From: Leuctra nigra
Lineage: Eukaryota; Arthropoda; Insecta; Plecoptera; Leuctridae
Assembly: GCA_934045905.1 (NCBI GenBank)
Contig: OW203763.1
Span: 38,825,017-38,889,016 of the forward strand
Direction of reading: 5' to 3'
DNA length: 64,000 nucleotides
This document shows positions 11,202 through 22,898 of this stretch, one piece after another (positions within the stretch are counted from its first letter, which is position 1; the number at the start of each line of letters is the position of its first letter). The translations under genes were made by a program, and so were the position numbers. The notes beneath the pieces are model-generated. The model had not been told where the DNA came from. It made no database searches and was given only the letters and a program-made list of their open reading frames with translations.

Positions 11202-11670
11202 CAGTGTTGTGACTTATCTAGATAAAATTATGTTGATAATTTTCTAGATAGATTTAATCTGTTATCGTAGGCTATGTTGATTTTATAATTGGTTATCTTT
11301 CTTTATCTAGATAAAAAAAAAAAAAATTCTAAATATTCATTTTGTGTAAGCTACACAAATGTCAGAAGATTTGAAAAAGGAAAATATCTCCATTCAGTTG
11401 CGCCAGTTGACTTGTTTGGGGGCCCAATTGTTTTAAACACGAGTTTCGAATTTAGAAGTAGGGAATATGAGTTTAATTACTATTTTTTGGTATAAAAATG
11501 ATCTATTATCTATCAAAATTATTTAGATAAATATTTTATTGTTTATCTATTATCTACCTATAGATGATACATTGGACATTTATCCATTATCTTATCTTGA
11601 TTTAATTTTAGAACGTTATCTTTATCTTTATCTTTATCTAGATAAAAAAAATTACCTAATGACAACACTG
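11202..11670. mobile_element. hAT-like MITE, copy 1
   Basis: The termini are CAGTGTTGTGACTTATCTAG on the left and ...CATTAGG/TGTTG-type sequence on the right (CAACACTG at the end). Both are followed inward by TTATCTAGATAA palindromes. The flanking 8-mers ATTGTTGT (11194-11201) and ATTGTTTG (11671-11678) match at six of eight positions, which fits the 8-bp duplication of hAT elements. The interior holds a decayed version of the micro-ORF seen in copy 2. The 469-bp size means it is non-autonomous. Confidence 0.8.
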
Positions 11671-11678
11671 ATTGTTTG

Positions 11679-12655
11679 TGGACAGATTTTCCCCATAATA
11701 TCAGAACCTGTTGTGTGAAAATCTAAGAGATTCGTCAAATTATTTGGGGAATATTTCATTGCAACGGGACCATCCGAGTATTGTCATAGAAACATTCTTT
11801 TTAACAAATTGTGGCAATGAGAGAACCCTTCAGCACATTTGAAATCATTATATAATAATTATTCCAATGTCAGGTACACATTTTATAAACGTCACTCACT
11901 AACATTGATTTTCATAAGTAGTGATTTTCAACGGCCGTATAGTTTCGAGTTAATCTCTTTTAATTAATCTACCATAGCGAGCGTCTCAATTTCACATTTG
12001 CAGCTCAGTTTTTCTTCCACGTCACGTACATTCAACATTTCAATCTAAATCATATAGATAGTCGAGAACTAATCTAAATCAGAAGTATATTTTTTAACAA
12101 TATAAATTTAAAAAAATAATTTGGTATCAGAAACCAACGCACGAAACAAAACTAATCCAATCAAGATCCGGCATCCATTCATGCGTGATATATATTCATA
12201 ATTCTAATTGATGAAATTGTTATCCTTTATTTTTAATTTGCATCAACATCTTGTTCTAAGTATGTGGGTGGTAGGCGACGAGTTCCGGCTCTGTATCGTG
12301 TCTTTCCGATCAACTCCCCTCCCCCCCCCCCCCCCCCCCCCCATCGGCCAACGCATGTTCGCTGCGTCTAATTTGAATATCAGATGTATGGAGGAGATTA
12401 GATCTGGCATGTGTCCTAAGGACGTATATGTCTCCTGGCAATATGCGGACACAAGAAAGTGGACGAAGTTACGAAGCGATTAGCAATCAGGTTTTTCAGT
12501 GATATGACAGTTCTGGATTTGAAGGATGAATGGCGAGTACATTTTTAATGATTGTCTTTCGTTTAATTTTTTATAGATGAAGTTGCATTGCTTCCAGTTT
12601 GCTATTTTTAGATATCAGATTGGTAGAATTATGTGTAAATTGGAGCTATAAAAAA
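11679..12655. other. Intergenic stretch with a poly-C tract
   Basis: It holds a run of about 29 bases, nearly all C, at 12313-12341. The open frame at 12208-12483 crosses this run and encodes a proline string; no known protein is recognised. Confidence 0.45.
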
Positions 12656-12659
12656 TTAT

Positions 12660-12955
12660 CAAGTTGCCTCCGGCAGTGTGCTCAGAACTTGCAATGCGCA
12701 GGACCGGGTTCGGTTCCAACTGCTGATTTTTCTGACTGATTTATTTTTTTCTTTCCCCCTCACTGTTTTCAGTCCAGGATGACTGTACCTACTACCTACT
12801 AAACTACTAGTATTATACAACAATTTCTTCACAAATTCCATCATTACTTATCCTTCGTCATCATTATAATCATGATCATCATACTCATTCAGTCATTCAT
12901 TCGTCGCCATTAGCTTAGTTGATGAAAAGTGCGACTTTAAACCCATCATAAATTT
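12660..12955 (+). mobile_element. tRNA-derived SINE (diverged)
   Basis: Box B is CCGGGTTCGGTTCC (about 12705-12717). There is a CATCATTATAATCATGATC linker, then TCGCCATTAGCTTAGTTGAT and the tail GAAAAGTGCGACTTTAA. Confidence 0.75.
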
Positions 12956-14181
12956 AATAAGTCCTCTAATATTAATATTCTCATGACATAATTGCATGTA
13001 TACTTTCAACTCGGTATTACTTTTTCACTTTAAAAATAATGGAATTACGATAATCACGATTGTGTAACAAATTATGATAGCTATAATGTTTGTCATATTT
13101 GACCAGCAAATTAAATAATTTTGACACAAATAAAAGCAGCATTTGTGAACCATCAATACACCCTACAGCAAATGAAACTCAGAGAAATTAGCGTAAAATA
13201 ACATTATATTCCGAATCTGTTATACGTGTTGAATGTATGGAGAGCGAGCGCAAGAATAGGCGAGGAACCCCAAGACTATACAAGGACGGCCAACGAAGAC
13301 CTCCACCAATATTCACATTGTGTCTGTTTCGTTGTATATAGACTATAATATGTTTACGTTACATTTGTAGAGAATGATGTGCTCTTTGTTTATAGTTGAA
13401 CATTTTTTATATATAAGTTATCGATTAAAAGATATGAGCGGATTAAAATGCATAAAATTCAGTTTGAAAAGTGGAAACCCTCATAAGGTGATACAAGCGC
13501 TTGGCTGCTGGAGCAAATTAAGAGAGAAAAATTGTTTCATAAGTGGGTGTGACTTTTATAGGATGTTCACATGATCAGTCTAATTGAATAGTAGTAGCAC
13601 TTTTTTTATTTTTGCTTCGTACCTTCTTAAATAGGCGCCGATTATTCAACAAAACCGCTAAAAAACCATGCAATTTCCGACACGATTGGAGACCAGACTC
13701 TTAAACCAATTGATTTCAAATTGTACAAGTGTGTTGTTCCATTTAGGGTTGTTACTTGGCACAGCACCCACAGCACCCACGTTGCACCCACGTTGATACA
13801 GCACCCAGCGAGACAAAAAACATATTTATTCACCAAAAATTAACTAATTATTACTAAATAACTAGGCAAAATTAAAAATGTACAAAGTATAACCTTAAGT
13901 TTGTCTTTTATATAATATTGATTAAAATTTCGAATCATTTCGTCAACCCCTTTTGTCTCCAATCGTTTCCAAAAACAAATCTACAAAAATAAGCAAAATC
14001 GCTCGCGCTCGCACCACCATAACACTTATAGATTAAAATTAAAAAAAATGAGTACAACGATATAGAAAGCAACTCATTAAGTTTGTGTCTTCAACGCATA
14101 GTCTTTCATCAACAAGACAGTCACAAATCCAAAATTGTCGGTTTGGCATAGCTTGTACTTCCACTTAATAGCACACGTAAA
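12956..14181. other. Intergenic stretch before the 77-bp satellite
   Basis: At 13215-13335 a GC-richer patch reads in one frame SERKNRRGTPRLYKDGQRRP then a stop, and might be an exon remnant. At 13756-13808 there is a short CAGCACCCA/GTTGCACCCA tandem. Otherwise it is AT-rich with nothing supported. Confidence 0.35.
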
Positions 14182-17100
14182 GCGAACAAGCTACGTTGCA
14201 CTGTTGTGCCTCGCATGTCTGTCAACTAGTGACCCTATTCATCAGGTATTTCTTACAGACGAACAAGCTACGTTGCACTGTTGTGCCTCGCATGTCTGTC
14301 AACTAGTGACCCTATTCATCAGGTATTTCTTACAGACGAACAAGCTACGTTGCACTGTTGTGCCTCGCATGTCTGTCAACTAGTGACCCTATTCATCAGG
14401 TATTTCTCACAGACGAACAAGCTACGTACGCACTGTTGTGCCTCGCATGGCTGTCAACTAGTGACCCTATTCATCAGGTATTTCTCTCAGACGAACAAGC
14501 TACGTTGCACTGTTGTGCCTCGCATGGCTGTCAACTAGTGACCCTATTCATCAGGTATTTCTTACAGACGAACAAGCTACGTTGCACTGTTGTGCCTCGC
14601 ATGTCTGTCAACTAGTGACCCTATTCATCGGGTATTTCTCACAGAGGAACAAGCTACGTTGCACTGTTGTGCCTCGCATGGCTGTCAACAAGTGACCCTA
14701 TTCATCGGGTATTTCTCACAGACGAACAAGCTACGTACGCACTGTTGTGGCTCGCATGGCTGTCAACTAGTGACCCTATTCATCAGGTATTTCTCACAGA
14801 CGAACAAGCTACGTACGCACTGTTGTGCCTCGCATGGCTGTCAACTAGTGACCCTATTCATCAGGTATTTCTCACAGACGAACAAGCTACGTTGCACTGT
14901 TGTGCCTCACATGGCTGTCAACTAGTGACCTTATTCATCAGGTATTTCTTACAGACGAACAAGCTACGTACGCACTGTTGTGCCTCGCATGGCTGTCAAC
15001 AAGTGCCCCTTTTCATCAGGTATTTCTCACAGACGAACAAGCTACGTTGCACTTTTGTGCCTCGCATTGCTGTCAACTAGTGACCCTATTCATCAGGTAT
15101 TTCTTACAGACGAACAAGCTACGTACGAACTGTTGTGCCTCGCATGGCTGTCAACTAGTGACCCTATTCATCAGGTATTTCTCACAGACGAACAAGCTAC
15201 GTTGCACTTTTGTGCCTCGCATTGCTGTCAACTAGTGACCCTATTCATCAGGTATTTCTCACAGACGAACAAGCTACGTTGCACTTTTGTGCCTCGCATT
15301 GCTGTCAACTAGTGACCCTATTCATCAGGTATTTCTTACAGACGAACAAGCTACGTTGCACTGTTGTGCCTCACATGGCTGTCAACTAGTGACCTTATTC
15401 ATCAGGTATTTCTTACAGACGAACAAGCTACGTACGCACTGTTGTGCCTCGCATGGCTGTCAACTATTGACCCTATTCATCAGGTATTTCTCACAGACGA
15501 ACAAGCTACGTACGCACTGTTGTGCCCCGCATGGCTGTCAACTAGTTACCCTATTCATCAGGTATTTCTCACAGACGAACAAGCTACGTTGCACTGTTGT
15601 GCCTCGCATGGCTGTCATTTAGTGACCCTATTCATCGAGTATTTCTCACAGACGAACAAGCTACGTACGCACTGTTGTGCCTCGCATGGCTGTCAACTAG
15701 TGACTCTATTCATCAGGTATTTCTCACAGACGAACAAGCTACGTACGCACTGTTGTGCCTCGCATAGCTGTCAACTAGTGACCCTATTCATAAGGTATTT
15801 CTCACAGACGAACAAGCTACGTACGCACTGTTGTGCCTCGCATGGCTGTCAACTAGTGACCCTATTCATCAGGTATTTCTTACAGACGAACAAGCTACGT
15901 TGCACTGTTGTGCCTCGCATGGCTGTCAACTAGTGACCCTATTCATCAAATATTTCTCACAGACGAACAAGCTACGTTGCACTGTTGTGCCTCGCATTGC
16001 TGTCAACTAGTGACCCTATTCATCAGGTATTTCTCACAGACGAACAAGCTACGTTGCACTTTTGTGCCTCGCATTGCTGTCAACTAGTGACCCTATTCAT
16101 CAGGTATTTCTTACAGACGAACAAGCTACGTTGCACTGTTGTGCCTCACATGGCTGTCAACTAGTGACCCTATTCATCAGGAATTTCTTGCAGACGAACA
16201 AGCTACGTACGCACTGTTGTGCCTCGCATGGCTGTCAACTAGTGACCCTATTCATCAGGTATTTCTCACAGACGAACAAGCTACGTACGCACTGTTGTGC
16301 CCCGCATGGCTGTCAACTAGTGACCCTATTCATCGGGTATTTCTCACAGACGAAGAAGCTACGTTGCACTGTTGTGCCTCGCATGGCTGTCAACTAGTGA
16401 ACCTATTCATCGAGTATTTCTCACAGACGAACAAGCTACGTACGCACTGTTGTGCCTCGCATGGCTGTCAACTAGTGAACCTATTCATCGAGTATTTCTC
16501 ACAGACGTACAAGCTACGTACGCACTGTTGTGCCTCGCATGGCTGTCAACTAGTGACTCTATTCATCAGGTATTTCTCACAGACGAACAAGCTACGTACG
16601 CACTGTTGTGCCTCGCATGGCTGTCAACTAGTGACCCTATTCATCAGGTATTTCTCACAGACGAACAAGCTACGTACGCACTGTTGTGCCTCGCATGGCT
16701 GTCAACTAGTGACCCTTTTCATCAGGTATTTCTTACAGACGAACAAGCTACGTTGCACTGTTGTGCCTCGCATGGCTGTCAACTAGTGACCCTATTCATC
16801 GGGTATTTCTCACAGACGTACAAGCTACGTTGCACTGTTATGCCTCGCATGGCTGTCAACTAGTGACCCTATTCATCAGGCATTTCTCACAGACGAACAA
16901 GCTACGTTGCACTGTTATGCCTCGCATGGCTGTCAACTAGTGACCCTATTCATCAGGTATTTCTCACAGACGAACAAGCTACGTACGCAATGTTGTGCCT
17001 CGCATGGCTGTCAACTAGTGACCCTATTTATCAGGTATTTCCCACAGACGAACAAGCTACGTACGCACTGTTGTGCCTCGCATGGCTGTCAACTAGTGAC

Positions 17101-18046
17101 CCTATTCATCAGGTATTTCTCACAGACGAACCAGCTACGTTGCACTGTTGTGCCTCGCATGGCTATCAACTTGCGACCCTATTCATCAGGTATTTCTCAC
17201 AGACGAACAAGCTACGTACGCACTGTTGTGCCTCGCATGGCTGTCAACTAGTGACCCTTTTCATCAGGTATTTCTCACAGACGAACAAGCTACGTACGCA
17301 CTGTTGTGCCTCGCATGGCTGTCAACTAGTGACCCTATTCATCAGGTATTTCTTACAGACGAACAAGCTACGTTGCACTGTTGTGCCTCGCATGGCTGTC
17401 AACTAGTGACTCTATTCATCGGGTATTTCTCACAGACGAATAAGCTACGTTGCACTGTTGTGCCTCTCATGGCTGTCAACTAGTGACCCTATTCATCAGG
17501 TATTTCTCACAGACGAACAATCTACGTACGCACTGTTGTGCCTCGCATGGCTGTCAATTAGTGACCCTATTCATCAGGTATTTCTCACAGACGAACAAGC
17601 TACGTTGCACTGTTGTGCCTCGCATGTCTGTCAACTAGTGACCCTATTCATTAGGTATTTCTTACAGACGAACAAGCTACGTTGCACTGTTGTCCCTCGC
17701 ATGTCTGTCAACTAGTGACCCTATTCATCAGGTATTTCTTACAGACGAACAAGCTACGTTGCACTGTTGTGCCTCGCATTGCTGTCAACTAGTGACCCTA
17801 TTCATCAGGTATTTCTCACAGACGAACAAGCTACGTACGCACTGTTGTGCCTCGCATGGCTGTCAACTAGTGACCCTATTCATCAGGTATTTCTCACAGA
17901 CGAACAAGCTACGTTGCACTGTTGTGCCTCGCATGTCTGTCAACTAGTGACCCTATTCATTAGGTATTTCTTACAGACGAACAAGCTATGTTGCAACAAG
18001 CTTCGTACGCACTGTTGTGCCTCGCATGGCTATCAACTAGTGAGTA
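14182..18046. repeat. 77/78-bp satellite array, about 50 copies
   Basis: The unit begins GACGAACAAGCTACGT, passes through GCACTGTTGTGCCTCGCATG and TGTCAACTAGTGACCCTATT, and ends CATCAGGTATTTCT(T/C)ACA. Two length forms alternate: 77 bp (CTACGTTGCACTG) and 78 bp (CTACGTACGCACTG). Diagnostic variants recur at multi-unit distances, so higher-order duplication is present. Open frames of 60-215 codons cross it because few stops fall in the unit, but the 77/78 mix shifts frame at nearly every unit and identical peptides recur in different frames. It is therefore not coding. The last unit is rearranged (GCTATGTTGCAACAAGCTTC). Confidence 0.97.
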
Positions 18047-18430
18047 GCGCCTGTCATCAATCAAAGAGATTGACACGTCTACTTGTCCATCAGAACTCGT
18101 CTTGGAGGCTGGAGCACCGGGTTCGAGAACTGGCTATGATGTAGTGGATTGTGGTTTACCGATCATGTGGTTGCGGAGGTACTTTTATAAGAGAGTGACG
18201 TTATCATTTTCAGATTTTACTTTAAGCTTTTATTATGCATTTTTTTTGTTACTTGTAGATTGATCAACGCACAAAACTCGACAATTCCTTGAAATTTGTT
18301 TAAATTTTAATTTTTAATTTTTAATTTTCTTCGATTAAATTTGGTATGATGTAATAATAATTCTTTGTTTAATATTTCATTATTGTGGTTTCTTTAAATT
18401 CGTTATATTTCATATTTTGAACTTTTTAAT
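18047..18430. other. Satellite edge and AT-rich stretch
   Basis: Just past the array, 18060-18178 is open in one plus frame (SIKEIDTSTCPSELVLEAGA, then PGSRTGYDVVDCGLPIMWLR). It is followed by a possible splice donor (GGAG then GTACTT). No acceptor can be placed and no homolog is recognised. The rest is AT-rich, with a (TTTTTAATTTTTAATTT) run near 18308. Confidence 0.3.
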
Positions 18431-18690
18431 TCTGTACCTCAGAGGTAGAAGGGCGGAAGATAATTTTCTCGACTTTGAATTGATATTTTTTTTAAATGAT
18501 GTAATCCAGCTTTATCAAGTGGCAAATTATTACTGATGACAACAAATACAGTTATATTGAAGTATTCTTTTAAACACCTTCTTATGTCACAATACAAATA
18601 TGATTGAATGGACCCAGAAATACTATATTATGAGCTCACCTCAATTGATCCATTGAAATGGACTTCCGCCCTTCTACCCCTGAGTTTCAA
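18431..18690. mobile_element. MITE, AGAGGTAGAAGG family
   Basis: The left end TCTGTACCTCAGAGGTAGAA, GGGCGGAAG pairs with the right end CTTCCGCCC, TTCTACCCCTGAG. It is about 260 bp with an AT-rich interior. Other copies are at 30463-30718 (also with both ends) and 8040-8262. Confidence 0.85.
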
Positions 18691-19274
18691 ATATTATTAT
18701 GTACGATACATGAATTATAGCAAATTACATTAAGTTTTAAGCATTGTTGTAATCATACAACATTGCTCTCGTGTATGTGTGTTTATTTTATGAATTGTGT
18801 GACATTTAGTGCCATGATAATTTCAAAACATTTCAAACATTTCACTGAGACATTTCAAGCTTTTATCTAGGGGTAAGAAAAAATTATAAATAAAAAAATT
18901 ATATGTATTATTTGTATTATGAACCATAAACCTGTGTAAACATTAGGAAGCTGTTGCTTGCGATCCATATAAATTAAGCACACTTCCCATTCAAACTTCA
19001 CAAGTGTTTAAACAGAAGGAAATGTCTAGAGATAATTATGATTTTCTTTTGTGAGTGATGTAAAAATATGCGGCCCAACCTGTGCTCAAACCAATACTTC
19101 AGCAATAAGACTGAATTCTGATTTATTGTAAACTTTCTACAAAATTTTCACAACATTCGAAAACTCTACTTCCAAATGAAATTAAAATTAATCTGTAAAC
19201 AGTTTTCATTGTAAGTACCTACCTTAGAAGTGAGAATCGATTGAATCTGATTCATGTCCAACTAAATGGGTTTA
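18691..19274. other. AT-rich stretch, nothing recognised
   Basis: No array, inverted repeat or supported coding frame is seen. Confidence 0.4.
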
Positions 19275-19400
19275 TGCCTATTCTATAACTTTAAAAATCC
19301 CGATTCAGGTGGAATCCGATTCGGTACAATGTTAATCAACATGGCCGCGAATCAGATTTCTTCCATCAGAATTGTAAATTATAAAGTTATAGAATAGGGC
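19275..19400. mobile_element. Short MITE with ~20-bp inverted ends
   Basis: GCCTATTCTATAACTTTAAA on the left is matched by TATAAAGTTATAGAATAGGG on the right, and CCGATTC-type inverted motifs lie inside. It is about 126 bp. Confidence 0.75.
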
Positions 19401-19964
19401 TTCTGATCTTTGATGAATTCAATAAAATATCGTTTTCAGTAGAGGCCGGTTTTTCTATTATTGCCCTTATATCGTATGTTGAAATTGATATGATCAGTCC
19501 ACGGATGTGATGTATGTCGGTGCGTTTGATCTCGCCGCGTGATGCAACTGTTGAAAACATTGCCACATGACACACTCGCGAAGAATGAAAGATGAAAAGA
19601 GCAAGGATTTGATTCATACCCAGGTGACTTTGCTGTCGTGACTAAGACCACAACGTCGGTGACGGTACTGTCACAAGCCTTACTTCAATCCTCAATCATA
19701 TTACATTCAACAAGTAAACAACTCATCACCTGTCAGTTATCAAGTATATGTAACTTTGTTTTGGAATAATGAAAAATAGGTGGAAAAACTCGAAAAGAAG
19801 AGCGGAGTTGGTTCTATGGTAGTGAAGCACAACCTTTTGTTACGGAAAAAAAATTATTAGCCTAATATTTTTCTGGCAAGACTCCGAAAATGGAAGGAAA
19901 AAATTAAGTGTTTAAAATTTCAGTTTTAACATTTTTACAGTGAAATATATGGTGATAGAAGTTT
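19401..19964. other. Intergenic stretch, nothing recognised
   Basis: Open frames on the minus strand at 19387-19651 show no recognisable protein. Confidence 0.35.
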
Positions 19965-20856
19965 CCTAGGAAAACGCTCTGAGTAACGCGTTGATGAGCG
20001 AGCACGGATACGCGCAACACCTCGAACCGAAATTATGTTTATCGAAAATGTCATTAAAAGCCAATAATTCTTGAATTTCGTCACAGACTTGTATGAAAAT
20101 CTCCAACAATTCCTAAAATATTGGTCCCAATAACCACGCGAAGTTTTAAGTTGATCGATTGAACCTTTATGATTGAACGATTCCTTGTTAATTTCCAAAA
20201 ATCACAGGATATCGTTCAAAAAAATTTTAAACGGTCATATCAGTTTCATAATATACGTTTGAAAGTTTCTGCTCTAACAACCTTGAAGTGAAGATTCGAA
20301 GATGCCGTGAAATATGAAATTCGAGAAGTATGATAGCCAACACGCAAAATATCCGTAAACTGTCAATAACTTTTGAATTTAAACACAGTTTAGTCTGAAA
20401 ATTGTCAAAAATACAGATAATGTTGGACCCGATGACCATGCAAAATTTTAAGTTGATCGGTCAAACGGTTCTGGTTAAAATTTCAAAAAGCACATGAAAT
20501 ATTTTTTTAAATTTTAACCAATGGGAGGATTTGGCTGAAAATTTGTAAAATAAGAGACAATGTTGGTGTTAATGACCATGCAAAATATAAGGTCGATCAC
20601 ATTTGTCGAAGTCCATTTTCATTTTTCAGCCTATCAGGAGATGTTTATTTAAATTTCAACCAATTAATTGATTTCAAAAAAATTAGGGTATGCAAACCGA
20701 GAAGGTTGGTTTTACATGTGTGCAAAATTTCAGATCGATCGGTGAAACGGTGCGACCTGTGTATCGGCTATTAGCAGCCAAAAACAAAAAAAAAAAAAAA
20801 AACAGGGGTCCGTGCCAAAAGAGCCAAAAGGAAACGCTCGCTTCGCTCGCTCAACA
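19965..20856 (+). mobile_element. Family F repeat, copy F1 (reference copy)
   Basis: One end is CCTAGGAAAACGCTC...TAACGCGTTGATGAGCGAGC and the other is ACGCTCGCTTCGCTCGCTCA. The two ends are different, not inverted repeats. The interior carries about four diverged units, each with a phrase like AATGACCATGCAAAAT, TTAAGTTGATCGGT and AAACGGT. The last unit is CAAAATTTCAGATCGATCGG, TGAAACGGTGCGACC. A run of about 17 A's precedes the last 50 bases. No coding is seen. Copies F2-F5 lie elsewhere in this window. Asymmetric ends argue against a TIR transposon; a Helitron-like or unknown retroposon class is possible. Confidence 0.75.
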
Positions 20857-21029
20857 ATCTTTCACACAGCCCTGCCACAGAATTGGAGTCGTGAAAACCC
20901 TTTATAGTAAAATTGTCGATTATTTCATTCGAAATGGAGCATACACTTCTATATCAGAGTTATAATTGTTTAAAAGTATGTTATAAGAACTTTTGTCCCC
21001 GTCAATTTTTCTCCCATTTAAGATGTATT
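20857..21029. other. Short spacer, nothing recognised
   Basis: AT-rich spacer between the F1 copy and a degenerate SINE. Confidence 0.35.
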
Positions 21030-21140
21030 CACAAACATTCACAAAGTTGTCGGTGTTGTCCTCAGCCGAGACGCAAATATTGGAAAGGTTTCTTACTTTC
21101 CTCATTCCTGGAATCCAGCCTTCCATCCCAATATCATTTC

Positions 21141-21183
<43 letters not shown>

Positions 21184-21235
21184 TCGCCATTGTTGCAAAA
21201 TGTTGCAGAACATTGAGACGAAACCCAATTTAGAA
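21030..21235 (+). mobile_element. Degenerate SINE with (CAAT)n expansion
   Basis: The body traces are TCCTCAGCCGAGACGCAAAT, ATTGGAAAGG and CTTCCATCCCAATATC, followed by (CAAT)n at about 21146-21182. After this come TCGTCGCCATTGTTGCAAAA and GTTGCAGAACATTGAGACG, the latter resembling the family tail GCAGAACAGTGCGACG. No head is seen. Confidence 0.6.
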
Positions 21236-21390
21236 GAGGAGTTTCAGGACACACCAGAATAAAAGTATTTTCTTAATTTAGAATTAATTCATGATGACAA
21301 GAGCATCTGATATTATTGATGAAATTACAAGAAACTCAAGATTACGAAAAGGCGTCTCATCGTTTGGGTATTATTGTTCTTGAAGATATT

Positions 21391-21444
<54 letters not shown>

Positions 21445-22895
21445 TGAGAAGACATGGTCACAAATTAGTACCTAAACATGTTATCACAATATTCATTAAA
21501 CAATGTAGTACATAATATATATATATTTTTTTTACGAAAGTTTATTACAAAACCATTATTTTAATTGAAATAAATCACGAAGGATTTAGTTCCATGTGGT
21601 TTTTCCGGAATACTTTTCCGTTTGTTTTTCCTTCAACCACAAGTTATTCCCTCATTAGTGAACTATTAAGATTGCGTAAACAATGTTATTTTAATGCAAT
21701 TAAAAAACTCACCCTTGCTAACAGTTATACAACAATGTACGCCTTATTGCATAAGTATAGGATAAACTGTTCATGACATGACAATGACAGCTTAGTGAAC
21801 TTCTCCAGTCCATTTAATGAAGAGAACTCTTTCGAAACAATCTTTGCGCAAGAATTTTTATATTACATTGTGACACATTTGAATTGTTTATCTTACCCTG
21901 CGTGCTCTACTAATTAAATCTAAGTTCATACATTATAATTAAAAAATACGGGATATTTTTCATTTGCTTTAATTAATGTTGAGTGCCATAAACACAATAA
22001 AACGGAGATAGAGTATTTCTTTCTAACATTGCGTGCTGACCTGCTGTTAAAAAAATGGATTTATAAATATTCCAGCAGTTGCATAATCAAAATACGCAGT
22101 GATCTTTCAGTATACTATCATTTTCAAAGCAAATTACGAACATTTCAATACGAATTTGGTATTTAATTAAGTATCAAGCTTATCATTGATAGTAAAGATT
22201 AATTGTTTAGTACCTACGTATGTTTCGAAATAGCTCTGGGCAAAAACTGTTTCATCAACAAAACTAAATTTTCATTCACCAAATCGATATTCCTCTATTT
22301 AGATAACGGTTTTACTGTAATTTTTCTTGTTATAGTTTATAACAACGCTATTAGCATGGCAACATCATTGTTGGGAATATAAAATTGTATGAAATGATAG
22401 TTTTGACATTTCTTTGTTTACCTCTTTTCCTCGCTAAAATGTAAATTAAATTTTAATGCTCATTTAAATGCGACTTTTCTGCGCCCAAATTTGTGTTTTT
22501 GTATAGGGGTGACAACAGTGCTTATATAATATACTAACACAATTGTTATTGTTATGAATAAATGATCTTAAGCCCATCAATAAATATATTTTCTATCAAA
22601 GTATACAGTTATTTTTCAATCAATAGTGTAAATATCGTCATATTAAAGTGCCATACATGCAAGTTACAAGTCTTTCATGATCAAACTGACAATATGTCAC
22701 ATTCAAATTTTAATTGATTATTAAAAGCGACCATGAATGACAGTGCGAATTCCTTATGCGTTCCATAATTACAGTCAATATTAATTACTTTTATTTTATT
22801 TAGCATACATCCTTTTAATAAAATGTCAGTCCAATAGTAAATAGGTTCCGAGAACCTGGCCCCGTTCAATACTCCGTGTATTTACTTAGTGCTAA
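21236..22895. other. AT-rich stretch with an (ATT)n microsatellite
   Basis: (ATTT)n then (ATT)n occupies about 21388-21443. The remaining 1.4 kb shows no supported gene or mobile element. Confidence 0.55.
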
Positions 22896-22898
22896 TTA

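Noticed and set aside
14182..18046. CRISPR-like array
   Set aside because: Units are head-to-tail with no unique spacers; the sequence is eukaryotic satellite DNA. The same applies to the 32-bp and 43-bp arrays.
14135..18144. Many overlapping plus-strand open frames of 60-215 codons
   Set aside because: They are translations of the 77/78-bp satellite; the same peptides appear in all three frames and shift whenever unit length changes.
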